From Patiria miniata (lineage: Eukaryota; Echinodermata; Asteroidea; Valvatida; Asterinidae): DNA of 64,000 nucleotides. Shown one piece after another: positions 1 through 12,080 of this stretch; position 1 is the stretch's first letter; each line of letters starts with the position of its first letter. The notes beneath the pieces are model-generated. The model ran no database searches. It saw nothing but the letters and a program-made list of their open reading frames with translations, and was not told where the DNA came from. The stretch is from assembly GCF_015706575.1 (NCBI RefSeq), contig NW_024037063.1, positions 17,918,927-17,982,926 of the forward strand. Reading direction: 5' to 3'. The position numbers and the translations under genes were made by a program.

Positions 1-1496
1 CTGAGTATACAGTGTTTGAACGTCGGTGAAGGGCAAAACCTATAATTTGATTTATATCACCCTGACGCAAAATTCCATCTTATAATTCTTCATTTTTCTC
101 CACTGCGGCCTGTGCCCTGCTCCGTCTCACTTTGCCAGAAAGCCTCACATCACTGAAGACAGTAACAAAATATATATAACTTTCACCAACCTTGTGCCAG
201 TTTACGAGGTGGTCTTACAGCCTCGTAACCAAAAAGAGACTGGACAATAACTCAGATTGAAAAAGGCAACCCAACAGTCGAAAGCTCTGATAGAACTTTC
301 CAAGTGCTAGTGAAAAAGAATCAACTAAGAACTACTGTATGACTAATTCCCAGTGAAGGAATCTTCATGCTATTTTCACCAAATGTTTCAAACACAGGCA
401 TGCAACTTTGCTCTGGATCAGCTGATTTCCTTGTTTCTCACTTCACACATACACGTGTACATACGTGTACATACTGGAATTTGTATCCTTGTGGAGTCAT
501 TTCTTTGTTCTCATGTACTAAAGTTTTCGAGTTTGAAAGTGTACTTTCAAAATGCTCCCATTTTAAACAGAATTAATTTCCTGAGCTAAAATTTGGACAT
601 AATATCCCTTACATAAAAAACTTCAATTTGCGACGGATCAACACACCTTGAAAATTCCTAGATTTTGAGTAAAGTCCATATATCTATTTCGTGATAACAT
701 TGTGGAGACGTATTCACCTATAGAAATTTGTCTGTGGAGACGTATACAATCTTTTGTTTCCTATTGTGCACCTGTCTCCAGAGGGTACCGTGTACCAGAT
801 CAATGTATGCCATTAAGAACTAAAAAACATTGCACAAATTTAGAATTGTAAGATTGGAGTTTCTTTTTTTTTATTACTTCCAAGTTTGCAAGTTGCAATG
901 TTGCATGCCAGCAAACATGCCAGATCCCCACAACTGATGATAAAAAGTCATAAATCTATTTGTTATTGAAAGAAGTTTCTCAAGAAGCTGAATAGACAAT
1001 TTTGTGCCTGGCAGGTCGGATAATACACAATGACACAGAATAAAACCATGGGGGAACTCTGCAGGCTCTAGACATAAAATGTCCCTGGAATGTGAAATCC
1101 TGACTTCTTCTCGTCTCCAGAGACAACCCAAATTGGCTGGCTGTAGTCTTATCTCAACTCCACTCCCTCCACCAGTGTTTCAGATAAACATCTCCATCAA
1201 TTCCTCCAACATTTGGTCAGGCATTTTTCGCTCACAGATACAATTAACCCCGTTTAACTTGTATCAAGTCTGGAATCCCGCGCACCGCAGTGTAATGGAT
1301 ACCTGCTGCTACCAGTGTCTTTCTGTTCATCTGGCCAAGGCCCAGTCCAGAATATTTATACCACATGAAAGTTTGTTCATTTTATCTTCTGTGAGACTCA
1401 CACATGTCAGGTTGTTCTCATCCTCTCACGCACACACATGATTTCTTACGCTTAAAAAAACAAATAAATATAACTCGAAAATGATGTTAAAATGAT
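1..1496. other. Non-coding, no recognised feature
   Basis: AT-rich. Only short open frames with no family resemblance. A small duplication of TGTGGAGACGTAT lies at about 700-750. Confidence 0.5.
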
Positions 1497-1655
1497 GATC
1501 TTTTGCTCAAAAATGGTTTAAAGAGGTCAGAATTTGCCTGAGATTGCAACACAAAGCGTCTGGAATCAACATTTTTCGGGGGCCTTAAGCGGGCCCTGAA
1601 CACGCACCGCTAGGGCTTGGTGCCTTGCGCTCGCATTAGCATTTTGATCAAGCTC
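1497..1655. mobile_element. Fragment of the hAT-like family
   Basis: Matches 16116-16248: GAGGTCAGAATTTGCCTGAGAT, GGGCCTTAAGCGGGCCC, AGGGCTT and GATCAAG in the same order. The ends are lost. Confidence 0.55.
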
Positions 1656-2532
1656 CATCTTTAAATTCTCACTCTCAGCTCTTTACTCAAAGTTGGCAGC
1701 CCTGTCTTCTCCTTTTCCTTATGTAGGCCCTACATTGGCAGAAAAACCTAATATCTGATGCTAAAGAAGTTGTAATGTTTTTCTTATTACATGAGCACAA
1801 GTTTTCATATTTATAAATGGCTATAGTGCATTTTGTACATTTACACTGTAATTTGTCCATACAAAAAATCCATTGCATAAAGTTTAGTCACCGTAACCAT
1901 ATCATGAAAGTTTCATAATGCATCGTTGACAAATACATTGTATATCTATGTTAAAGTGCTTAAGAAAGTTTGTGGAACCCAAAAACATGTGATTTGGTTG
2001 TCTCACATTGCAGAAACGCTTAACAGAAACTGAGAACTTATCCTCCAGATGTCTGTAGTCCAAAACACACTTGTCTTTAATACATTTTTAAATAATTTGG
2101 TATTCGATTTGAACTTGGATTTATCAAATATTCGAACATGACATTGAGGTGAAAAAAATTACGAATAACATGGATGTATCGATATCTTTATTCGAGGTAG
2201 CAGACTAGTTGATATTTGACAAATTTTAAATATTTACATTTTTCAATTCCACTAAAATGCTGATATTCTGATATCCGGTGGCTGATCAAATATTTAGATA
2301 TTCGGTATATTCGGCCCAGCTCTAGTTTGTTTTTCTTTTTACTATTTCTTTCCCTTTTTTTTGTACTGACAACTTGACAAAGTTGACTTTTGCATCTACA
2401 ATGCAATGGACTTGTCTTCTATTTTTAATGCAAGTCTGCGTTCACTCGAAAGAAGAAAACATTAAAAAAAAAAGTGAAAGAAATGAATCATATGTGTGTG
2501 TCATTGTCCACAAATTAATAAAACTGCTAAAG
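1656..2532. other. AT-rich non-coding stretch
   Basis: Strongly AT-rich, with short repeated ATATTCG/ATATTTGA words near 2100-2310. No gene signal. Confidence 0.5.
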
Positions 2533-2989
2533 TATGGCTGTGCATCGGAACCGGGTACCCGAGTACCCGACCGTTGATGTCAGGAACCGGTTCCGGCTTA
2601 TAGAATCGAGTACCCATAACCAACTTTACAAATTACTTAGTAACTTCTCAGGCAATGAAAGAGAAAGGTTTTGAATGTCATTCGTGGAGTATTTTGAAAA
2701 TGAAAACCAGGCTACATGGGATTTCAAACAAAACAGATTCATGTTTATGATGCTTGCGAAAATGCAATTTACACCGTAAAGCTACATGTATTGAGCTCAC
2801 TGTACACACTTGTATCTTGCTGTATTGACGAACAACTGTGGTAGTATTATCGTGCAGACCTTTATGAACAATCTGGACAGCAACTTCCGAGATATATGTA
2901 CATTTTGGGTTTGGGTGTCTTTAACGGTTACCCGTGTATTTTTCAATCGGGTAACTGATTCCCATAATACCCGTAAATGCACACCCCTA
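2533..2989. mobile_element. hAT-like TIR element with GGTACCCGAGTACCC ends
   Basis: Termini TATGGCTGTGCAT and ATGCACACCCCTA form an 11-of-13 inverted repeat; both ends continue into GGGTAC/GGTAACC words. Flanks TGCTAAAG and AGCAAAAG agree at 6 of 8 bases, compatible with an eroded 8-bp duplication. Confidence 0.5.
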
Positions 2990-4775
2990 AGCAAAAGTTT
3001 ATGCCATAGAAGTGTTATCGTTCCTTTTCCCCACCTGAAGTAATGCATTACAATAACTGCTGAAATGCCATATTTTTCTATAAAAAAAAAAGTTCTTCAA
3101 TAAAAAATCGTAAGTATTACAGCCATAGAAAACACAAATATTGTCAAACCAAGATGTGTACAAAAGTGTATTGAACCATGGGGCTATATTTCATAGCTCC
3201 ATAACTGAACAGAAATATGTGCACAAATTCATTTTAATAAACAGACACAAGCAGGCATGCAACTGGGAATTTAGGAAAAAAGGAGGAAACTCCAAACCAC
3301 ACAAGACTTTGTACAGTATTTTTCAATTTGTAACATTCATGAGAAGTAAAAAAACGAGGAAATCAGCGGATCCGAGGAAAAATTGCATGCCTGGAACAAG
3401 TTTGCATACCAAAAGTACAAATTTACAGTGTAAAATTGGTTTTTGGGAGCCACTGTTTGCCAGTCCCTATCAATGACACAGGTTGATGAATAATCGGTTT
3501 CCGATACAAGTGGCATGTCCTAATCCCTCTTGAGCCGAGGGTAACCCCTACAGGCTCAATCAATTAGACCAGAACATATGCTGAACCAATAATAAATAGT
3601 TGAACGGAGCCAAACCAAGTCAAACACCGGGCAAGTGTACCTTCAGAGAGGGTGGAGGATTATCTCTAAAGTCTGACATCAAATCGAGGAGTTACATTCA
3701 TACAATGTACACAGTCCACAAATTAACATGTCCTCACACTCACAGTCAAAATTGTAATTCTTTGATCTCAACAAAGTTTACATGACCAGTGCACATGTTA
3801 CACATTAGAGAAAATACCTCTAATCTTGTTGAAAATGTGGTGTAAATCATGGATCAATAAAAAAGAAAACTAATTTTACCAAGTACCTCGCAGGCGCTGT
3901 GACAGTCAAATCCCATCAACAGACAAAAGCAGGTGACTGGTAGGCAAAAGCTAGCTATATCAGGTTTCATAACAATCACAGCCAGTCAATCCAACTTTAT
4001 GAGGGCAGGGAGCACTCAACTGTTAAAAACAGTCACTTGATTTATTTTGACAGCTGGGCTGGCCTTGTTGAAATTGCCAGCCAGAGAGGGAGGGATACAT
4101 GTACATATATAATTAACGGTGATTAATATCTAGAGATTGAAAAATACTCAAAATACAAGAAATGGTGCAACGAAGGTTATACACTGTACATTTTAATATG
4201 AGGCTTTAGAAATAGGCCAGCCTAGTGATTCCTAGTGATTCTCTTTGTACCTACTGGTACAATGTACCGGTATGTATCTCTCTCACTGACTGTCTGACTG
4301 ACTCCCCGACTGACTGGCCAACTTTCCCTTGTGAGCCCGGCAGTGCTATCGAATAGGATTACCCGTAACACCAGATTCACGGAAAGACTTGAACAGCCGT
4401 TCTGAATCAATTGAATAACACTATGTGCACTCTGGGACCAGCTTTACTAGCCTGCCTCGACTTGGCGTTTACCAAGATGATGCTGCCCCTTTAAAATGGC
4501 CGGGAGGGCAAGAGCTGCTCCTCCTCCAGACAGAACAGCTTGTAGCTTGACCCTGACGTGACCTTAAATTCCTACCGCTATGGAGGGGTTTAATAGTGAT
4601 GCTACAAGATGGGGCCCAAGGAGAGATACCCTATGATACTACACAGACAGGTTTCTTATAAAAGTTGGTGTGTCTGCAAACAACATCCGGCCACTCCAAA
4701 ACATACAGCTTAAAGTTAGTTCTACTGCACTTTCTGATCAAATTTTATACAATTTACTGAAAAGGGGGTACTCAA
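2990..4775. other. Non-coding stretch
   Basis: Short open frames only. A CTGACTGACT run occurs near 4285-4320. Nothing else recognised. Confidence 0.5.
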
Positions 4776-5012
4776 ATGGTATGTACAAATATTGAGTGTC
4801 TCGGAGTGGAATGGGAGGAATATAATTGCAAGGTAAAATCTGGACTTTTCCATTTCATGAGGCAAAGTTATTGATTTATTTTTATTGAATAGTAAATCAC
4901 ATTCACCATGGGCAAATGGGACTTTTTGAGCCCCGGCGTGAATGGGAGCAATAATGAAAGTCACGGGATGCGAGTTCCACCAATCAAATGACAAGGCATT
5001 GTATGTCAGTTG
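4776..5012. mobile_element. Modular foldback repeat, linear copy
   Basis: Module A (AATATTGAGTG, GGGAGGAATAT, GCAAGGTAAAATCTGGACTTTTC) is followed by module B (TTTTTGAGCCCCGGCGTGAATG, GAGTTCCACCAATCAAATGAC). Both modules recur in rearranged order at 31902-32437. Confidence 0.7.
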
Positions 5013-5061
5013 TGGAATACGAGAAAATTTTAGCTTTACGATGGTCCGCCCACCATCGTCG

Positions 5062-5218
5062 GAAATTGATACAAAAATTCCACTTTCCCTGAAAATGACA
5101 GCACACCAGGTGCCATGATTTCACAGGATGCTTGAGACTATTATTCACTTACAGTCAGGTGAGGTATTTCATAATAATTAGGAAGTTTGGTTTTTTGATG
5201 TTCACAAATGTACATTTC
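5062..5218. mobile_element. TTAA family, partial copy
   Basis: Carries TGAAAATGACAGCACACCAGGTG, ATGATTTCACAGGATGCTT and ATAATTAGGAAGTTTGG, matching 29275-29395 and, inverted, 21252-21432. Confidence 0.55.
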
Positions 5219-6454
5219 CTTTACTTAAGACCAATGCCGGAGCCTCAGGATTAATTTTTTTAAGGGAGGGACCTTCAAGGATGCTATCTCCAGAGTTTCA
5301 ATTTCAACAATTAATTGTTTTGGTGATGACCAACCCTGAATTGTGCATCATCATCAACTTTATCACAAGGGAAAGTGATTGATTTTTAATTCATGCCTTT
5401 CACTTAATCTGACAATAAAAGCTTGATATCCTGTGTTTTTAGGACAAGATGTGACAAGCAGCAGATTCAAAGACAACTCTTCAGCTGTGTTCACATCGGA
5501 CTTTTTTTGGTAAAACTTACAGAGACTGTTGTTAACTTAACCAACTGAAGTCCAGTGCGAACAGCCACTAAACTTCCCAAATTGTCTACCGTCGAAAGTC
5601 CATTGTAGTAAGTTTTACACTCCGCAGCGATAATTTCACTGGGCCAACTACGTAGCAGAAAAATTATGTTATTAGTTTTACGTCACTGAAAAGTCCTGTG
5701 CAGATTGCTACTGATATGTAAAACTTACATTGTGATCATGTGACTTCCATTTGGGTCATCAATATTGACCTCTGCTATTCACACTCGAACCATTTAATGT
5801 AGGCCAACATACTCTACATGAGATTGATTATTATTTGGCATGTTTTTCCACAACCACATCCGGCGTTTGGTTAAAAGTTCACTAGCAGGGCGTCTTCATG
5901 AGATTCTCAAAAAAGCATGGTAGGGTAAAGTCTACGCAACCAATGGATTGTGTTAACAATCCCTTGCGGTAATTTATTTTACAAAACTAAGTCAAATGCG
6001 AATCCGGCTTTAGATGAGATTAAATTTACGACTGAGGGATACAGGTAGCCTCTTTAAGGATGGGCCGTTGCCTCCACAAAACCGGACAGAGATAAAAGGA
6101 TATTTTGTTGTGACGCCAGGCAGTCCATCCTTGATGGTTGGGGGAGATTAGGAGTGGTTTAAGGAGGGAGTGTTTGAAATCTCTCGAGAGACAGCCTTGC
6201 CAGTGAATCAAGCCTGTAAATAGCAACAGCCATGTGTTTGAAAATCAAAAAAAGGGGTCAGACTGCAGACATGCTGGTGACAATTGTTTTGAAAATTTCA
6301 ACCACATTTGAAAATAATGAGTTTTTTCTTCGATTTTTCTTAACTACAATACCCAAAATGAAAGGAAAGTACATACTAGGTAGATAACGCAAACATGTGT
6401 GTACCGTACGTGTTCATCTTTTCAAACCGTGACGAAAAATACCAGGGAACAAAG
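5219..6454. other. Non-coding stretch
   Basis: No exon or repeat recognised beyond low-complexity words. Confidence 0.45.
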
Positions 6455-6640
6455 GAGAACAATACCGTCTACGATTAACAGCATACATGTACATCCGCGA
6501 TTGGGGTCGTGTACAAAACCTATGGGAGTCTTCCTAAAAGTTAGAGTACAAACAAAAGAGGGACAATAGGACGTCCACGATCGACGGTGAACACACGTTT
6601 GTGTGTGTGTGTGTGGGCACACGTACGGTTACATACCTAT
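6455..6640. repeat. Partial copy of the 63.3-kb foldback family
   Basis: Shares GGTCGTGTAC, CTATGGGAGTCTTCCTAAAAG, AGTACAAACAAAAGAGGGAC and GTCCACGAT, in order and spacing, with 63341-63420. It is followed by a GT microsatellite (6600-6615), as in the other copy. Confidence 0.6.
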
Positions 6641-7443
6641 TGATGTACATGTACTGTATGTTCACAAACCTCAAATCCTATGATTATGATCCCTTTATCC
6701 TAACCCCCAAACTTCCTGTCAGCTTTCCAGCATACATGTACATGTAGGGCCGAGCCGAAGACAGTACAGGCTCCAAAAGCCTGGAGATACAAGGACTTTA
6801 CCTCTAAAAACCCATCACGACCTTGCAGACCCCTGGCAAATTATATTTTCGCTAATATCACAGTCACATGATGAAGAGCGGCCTCAAAAGAAAGGAATGG
6901 GAAAAATCAGGAGGTCTTGTTTGGTAAACTGTGATCGGTTCCACTTATCTTGCCAGCGATTCATCTGGACGCCACATCTGGAATGACTATGACGGGGACT
7001 TGGAATGAGTATTGTGTCTGGGGCAATGATATGAACACTTATGGGGTTCACCTTTCCCAATTAACGGCAGTCCCTTTCGGTGATTTCGGCACGGAAAGTT
7101 ATGACGGGCCGGCAGAGTTGCCTTTTGCCAACAAAAGTTTGGTGGAGTCGGGTTGCAGATGTTTTGCCGCCTGGCCGATCAGTCAGCTCAGGTTTGTTTT
7201 GTTGAGAAGATGCTGGGCGCTGAGAAACGTAAAGTATATCAAGGCAAAAATTAATCATCACCAGCACAAAAGTCCATAACGGTTACATTCCAGGTTGGTT
7301 CACAATGAAAGATGAGAAGCATGGGTAGTATCTCTATGGACAGTTCAAGGCACCTTTTTACGGTGACTGCTCTATGTTCCGACATCCCTACCTTCCCACA
7401 TCCCTATGTTCCAACAACCTGCAAATAAGACTGTTTTACTCCT
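6641..7443. other. Non-coding stretch
   Basis: A 109-codon plus-strand open frame at 6950-7279 has no recognised domain and is opposed by a minus-strand frame. Treated as chance. Confidence 0.4.
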
Positions 7444-7480
7444 GGTTAGGGTTAGGGTTAGGATTAGGGTTAGGGATAGG
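7444..7480 (+). repeat. Interstitial telomere-type repeat (TTAGGG)n
   Basis: Five to six TTAGGG units, two of them with a base change (GGATTAGGG, GGGATAGG). It lies about 90 bases before the 27-bp minisatellite. Confidence 0.85.
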
Positions 7481-7568
7481 AATATGTGCAGTTGGAACAT
7501 AGGGGTGTCAGAACATAGGTGTGTCAGAACATAGGTGTCAGAACATTGGTCTGTAACCCTTTTTACTA

Positions 7569-7730
7569 CATGATGAGACAGCCGAAGGCTGATCACATGA
7601 TGAGACAGCCGACGGCTGGTCACACAAAGCAGCCGAAGGCTGGTCACATGATGAGACAGCCAACGGCTAGTCACATGATGGGACAGCCAACGGCTAGTCA
7701 CATGATTGGACAGCCAACGGCTGGCCACAT
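7569..7730. repeat. 27-bp minisatellite, unit CATGATGAGACAGCC..GGCTGGTCA
   Basis: Six units; the third is shortened. Unit length is a multiple of three and stop-free in frames on both strands, so overlapping open frames here are artefacts. Each unit contains an AGCCGAAGGCT-like palindrome. Confidence 0.85.
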
Positions 7731-8340
7731 TAAAGTTCATACCTCATGCTCTTCAACAAATTCCATTTTAAAAACCTCCTTTTTTCCCTATTTTTGACGT
7801 CTGCAACCCTTGTGATGAAAACAAAATTGGGGGGGGGGGAGGGGAGGGGGACTAAATGATCAGCTTTGGAAGCAGACTGGCTCCCAATCGATACTGAATT
7901 TGGGGCGACAACCAGCCTACCCTGCAAGAACGGATTTACATTGAGTATTGACTGACATCCAATAATTCAAAATTGTGAAGTAATAATCCAATACCAGAAC
8001 ATGCATGGGCCATTTTTGTTCCGGTCGATGTCTCTTTCAAAAGTGCATAACTTTTGTATTGCTAAAAAATTAGTAATTTATTTAAGGAATCTATTTTCTG
8101 AGATTAAACTTGGAAATAGCATGGGCAACGCATCTTTAAGCAGGTCATGAACTCTTTGTTCCTGAGTCGGCATTAAAGTGTGACAGTTCATTTCAAGCAA
8201 TCGCACACACTCACCCTTGCACACAGCTCCAAGACATGGATAGCACATGTGCCCAGCTTGGGCGAGACAGGGTATTTTTAGCCGGCCGGGGTTGGATGAT
8301 GGGGGGCACCCAGTGCTTTGTTGGCAGCTACTAGGAGGCG

Positions 8341-8398
8341 TGGCGGTGAAGAGGAAGACCTGTTGAGGGTGGCGGTGAAGAGGAAGACCTGTTGAGGG
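8341..8398. repeat. Perfect 29-bp tandem duplication
   Basis: TGGCGGTGAAGAGGAAGACC plus TGTTGAGGG occurs twice, head to tail, with no differences, in a GC-rich patch. Confidence 0.9.
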
Positions 8399-8805
8399 AC
8401 CGTGGGCAAGATTAGGGGGCCGCGCTTCCCCCTGGGTTTCCCCCTATGATCAATGCCTTGTCTGAGGGGAGGTAGGGCTAATAATGAGGCCCATCAAAAG
8501 CCTCACGGTTCAGGCACCTTCGCTGGTGATTTTGTAAGTTGAGTTATGTTACATGAGTCACCTATGGTGAACTTCCTAATCACTGGGGAAAGTCTGGTGT
8601 TCAAAAGATCTTCCCCCAGGGAATCATTTTCAGAACATAGGAAGGGAAGACCAGAACTAAGCAGCACACAATTACAACTGATTCTAGTTGTTTTTTCCTT
8701 ATTTCCTCATGCTCTTTTCGACTTTCACCCCGAATTGCCATTTTTCAGGCTAATACAACAGTTATTCACTTTTGAATGAGACATCTAACAGACAAAAATA
8801 CGCCC

Positions 8806-9583
8806 ACGTTTCGTCATGGAATACTGACTTTACAAAGTTTGAAGTATTTCTGGCCCGACAATAATCCAAGCGTATCTTTTTTTTGGTATAACGGGCACAA
8901 AAGCAACCCCAGAATAAAAGCTAATTTTCAGAGGGTTGAAATCCTCTGAAATGGTTCAGAATAGGAAAAAAAACCTTACTTTTTTCGTTTAAATAAATTC
9001 TACAAATTGAAAATTAGTTAGGAGAAAAAAAAATTGAATATCTTGAAAAGCAGAGAAAGAACAACTTAAAGGTAGGATCCTGATTTTCAAAGCTATATTT
9101 GAAAAGACCACAGATCTGAATCTAATTGTTCCTATAATATGCAGACATTATTTTAGCAAATGCATTCAAGAAAGTTTTCAAAAGCACTCTTTGGAAGGCT
9201 AATGCCATAACGTTTCGTTATGGAATACTGACTTTACAAAGTTTGAAGTATTTCTGGCCTGTGTGTGATGGGCACAAAAGGAACCCCAAAATAAAAGCTA
9301 ATTTTCAGAGGGTTGAAAATCCTCTGAAATGGTTCAGAATAGAAAGAAAAAACCTTACTTTTTTCGTTTAAATAAATTATACAAATTGAAAATTTGTTAG
9401 GAGAAAAAAAATTGAATATGTTGAAACGCAGAGATAGAACAACTTAAAGGTAGGATCCTGATTTTCAAAGCTATTTTTGAAAAGACCACAGATCTGAATC
9501 TAATTGTTCCTATAATATGCAGACATTATTTTAGCAAATGCACTCAAGAAAGTTTTCAAAAGCACTCTTTGGAAGGCTAATGC
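8806..9583. repeat. Tandem duplication of a ~400-bp segment
   Basis: 8806-9205 and 9210-9583 match closely from ACGTTTCGT to AAGGCTAATGC. The second copy lacks about 25 bases after TATTTCTGGCC. Both are AT-rich without coding signal. Confidence 0.9.
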
Positions 9584-9839
9584 TCCGAAAAAGTCCCTTA
9601 AAAAAAATCAGACAAATTATTCATAAGTTTGTCTTCAATCATGCCAAAGCTTATGTTCACGTATAAACAAAAAAAAATACATTAGTCCGTGTACATGTAC
9701 AGAGTGGAAAACCTTAATAAAGTGTCCACACAATGGAGTGACAACTACACCCTTCGTGTAGGCTCAGGCACAATGTCAACATTATCGCAATCAGCTCGGA
9801 ACCCGAGTGTGATAATAAAAATGCAGCCTAGGACAGAGC

Positions 9840-10250
9840 GCCGCACTCTCCCGCCCTAAGCAGCTGGCCCCTATTGAAAAGGACAGGGGCACCAGAAATT
9901 TCACGAGCAACCACTCAGACACACCAGCTTACAGAAACGGCCCGGGTTAATCGTTAACGCGGGCCAGCTGAAGTGGCCTATTATAGGGAGAGCGCACTCG
10001 GAAGAGATAGCGCACGAATGCGCGCTGTCCGCCGGTCAATCATTAAAAGCCCATGGCAGGTGATAGCCGGGATGCTATTCCGACCGGCGACAGGACAGGC
10101 CGGCGATGCGACACGGCTCCCGCGCGTATCTTCCGAGAGAGAACGGAGCAGCCCAGAGTGAATCCACGATCTTCACCGCTGAGTGTTATCATTAAGGCCT
10201 GCCAGCCGGGCTGGCTGCATGTGGGCAAGTTTCAAAGTCCTCCCTTGTAG
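9840..10250. promoter_or_regulatory. CpG-rich island, candidate enhancer or promoter
   Basis: CpG-dense stretch (GCGCGCTGTCCGCCGG, GACCGGCGACAGG, CGGCGATGCGACACGG) containing the HNF1-like palindrome. Three overlapping open frames are short and unlike known proteins. No splice-site pair argues for an exon. Confidence 0.35.
9939..9965. promoter_or_regulatory. HNF1-like palindrome GGTTAATCGTTAAC
   Basis: GGCCCGGGTTAA-TCG-TTAACGCGGGCC pairs at 11 of 12 positions. Its core, 9945-9958, differs at one base from the HNF1 homeodomain consensus GGTTAATNATTAAC. It sits in a GC- and CpG-richer stretch (about 9840-10170) of otherwise AT-rich DNA. Function is inference. Confidence 0.4.
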
Positions 10251-11849
10251 TCTAGCTCTTTCACTGGAGCACCCCTGTCAGTTTGTTTGGTTTTACTGTT
10301 GCGCCTGTCGGAGGTGCACACTTCATCAATCCAATTTATCCATTCTACTCAATGGTGGAGAAGTGGAGATCACTAAAAATGCCATCAAAAACATCCTCTT
10401 ATACAAAACAGCCTTTGCTAATACTGACTACCTACTGGTAAATACACAAATGTAAAAGGGCTAAAAAAAATTGTGCGCTAATTTCATCTATTTAGGACAC
10501 CTGATTTCCTGGATAGCTGTGTGCAGAGTAAAATCATATGACAGAAAGGCAATGGTAAAAAAAATCAGAAATTAAATCTTAAAATGTAACTTACAAAGTA
10601 GGACCTGGGGCAGCGCAGGCGCATAACTCCGGGGAAATTTTTGCCCTAGAGGAACCTGCCCAAATTTAACACGGTGACACAACCTGTTTTGTGTACTACA
10701 CAAAAATGTTGGGTAAAGATCAGTTCCGCCCGTGTTCAATTATAAAACACAAAGTTTGACCCTAAACATTTGAGATAGCACGAAAAGGTGATCACATTTC
10801 GGAAAGTAATAAAAAAAAATTGCAAACTTTCAAAATATACCATTAGTTAATTGGGGGTCAAAGACCAAAAACCCATTTCTTTTGCTTGTGTGTTCATGGT
10901 CAACCATCCTATTTTTTTTAACTAATACTTCCAAATTTAGGTCTGTTCGGAATGTCTTCTGTCCATTGCATTGAAAGTTTCATTTTGAAGTAGAAACCAA
11001 TTCAAATATTACATCGCAAAAATTTAGATCAAAATTTAATCAAATAGTTGCACTACAAATAAAGATCATCGTATAAGACAATCGATAGTTATGTATAAAA
11101 AGCTCACCTTCAACATTGGTATTTTTTTCTAAAACAAAAATCATTCACTGTCTTTTCGCCCAGCTCAAAACAAACACTTGACAGATAGACTTTTGTGCAC
11201 TCCCTTGAGGTCTGATCCACCACCGTGTTGACTCGTTTTATTTAAACAGCTGATGCGAGGGGCAGTAACTGGCAAGGAAAAGATCCCGGTTGGATGCGAA
11301 ATACGGGGGTTTTTTATAAGGGCGCCCGGTGATGGAGAAATGTGACCAGGAAATGTCAATTTCTAACTGGGACCCGATGATCGTGTATCATTGCTCACCC
11401 AGCTAAACCGAGCCCGCCTCTTCCTCTGCTTGGCAGATTCAGGCAAACAAACCTACGGACCCAATCGCTGTGTCAGCTAGCACCCGAACAATTCCCCCTC
11501 CCTCCCCCTCCCCCCCCCCCCCAATGATTACATCCAAACTGATAACCGTCATTGCCCGCCTCCTGAAAAGAAGCTAATACAGACGATGATGGCCAAGGGT
11601 TGAGCAAATTATGGAGGGAAAAAAAAAGAGAAATATACGCAGCGGTGCCTTTCATCCAGCCACCTGCAATGCGCGGACTACGTGTTTACATAGCCAGGCC
11701 ATTTTACCATCACAAGAGCGTTTGGTTTGATAGATGTGTGCATAGGATGCTACACTTTTTTCCGGTGCTCCAAAAGACTAAAAAAAAACGAGCAGTTGAA
11801 GACGCGGTTGATCACGCTTCTCTAGATCAGGAGGAATTCTGCGCGTGAA
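10251..11849. other. Non-coding stretch
   Basis: AT-rich with a C-rich tract (11490-11522). Possible conserved non-coding DNA from 11160 to 11700, where GC rises, but this cannot be tested here. Confidence 0.4.
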
Positions 11850-12080
11850 TGATTACAACGGGCCGTTCCGTCCAGCGGAGTGTATCAACACCGCAACATT
11901 AATTAAGTCCTCCTCCAACTTAATGACGGAGTGAGATACCCGCTGTCTGTGCACGTTTTCACTGCCCGGCCGTGCTCCTCTGGTTTCCGTTACAATCCTG
12001 CCCGAATCACCGAGCGATCCCCGCCGCGACGGCAACCGACGGGGCGGTTATCATCACAAAAAGTCCCTGCTCACGGACGG
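11850..12080. promoter_or_regulatory. CpG-rich island with homeodomain-type sites
   Basis: TTAATTAAG and ACTTAATGA core sites lie beside CpG-rich sequence (CCGCCGCGACGGCAACCGACGGGGCGG). No reading frame here resembles a known protein. Confidence 0.3.

Noticed and set aside
7560-7735. CRISPR-like spaced repeats
   Set aside because: The units are contiguous with no unique spacers, and the genome is eukaryotic.
7372-7797. Open frames with a 9-residue repeat
   Set aside because: They come from the 27-bp minisatellite, whose unit is a multiple of three.
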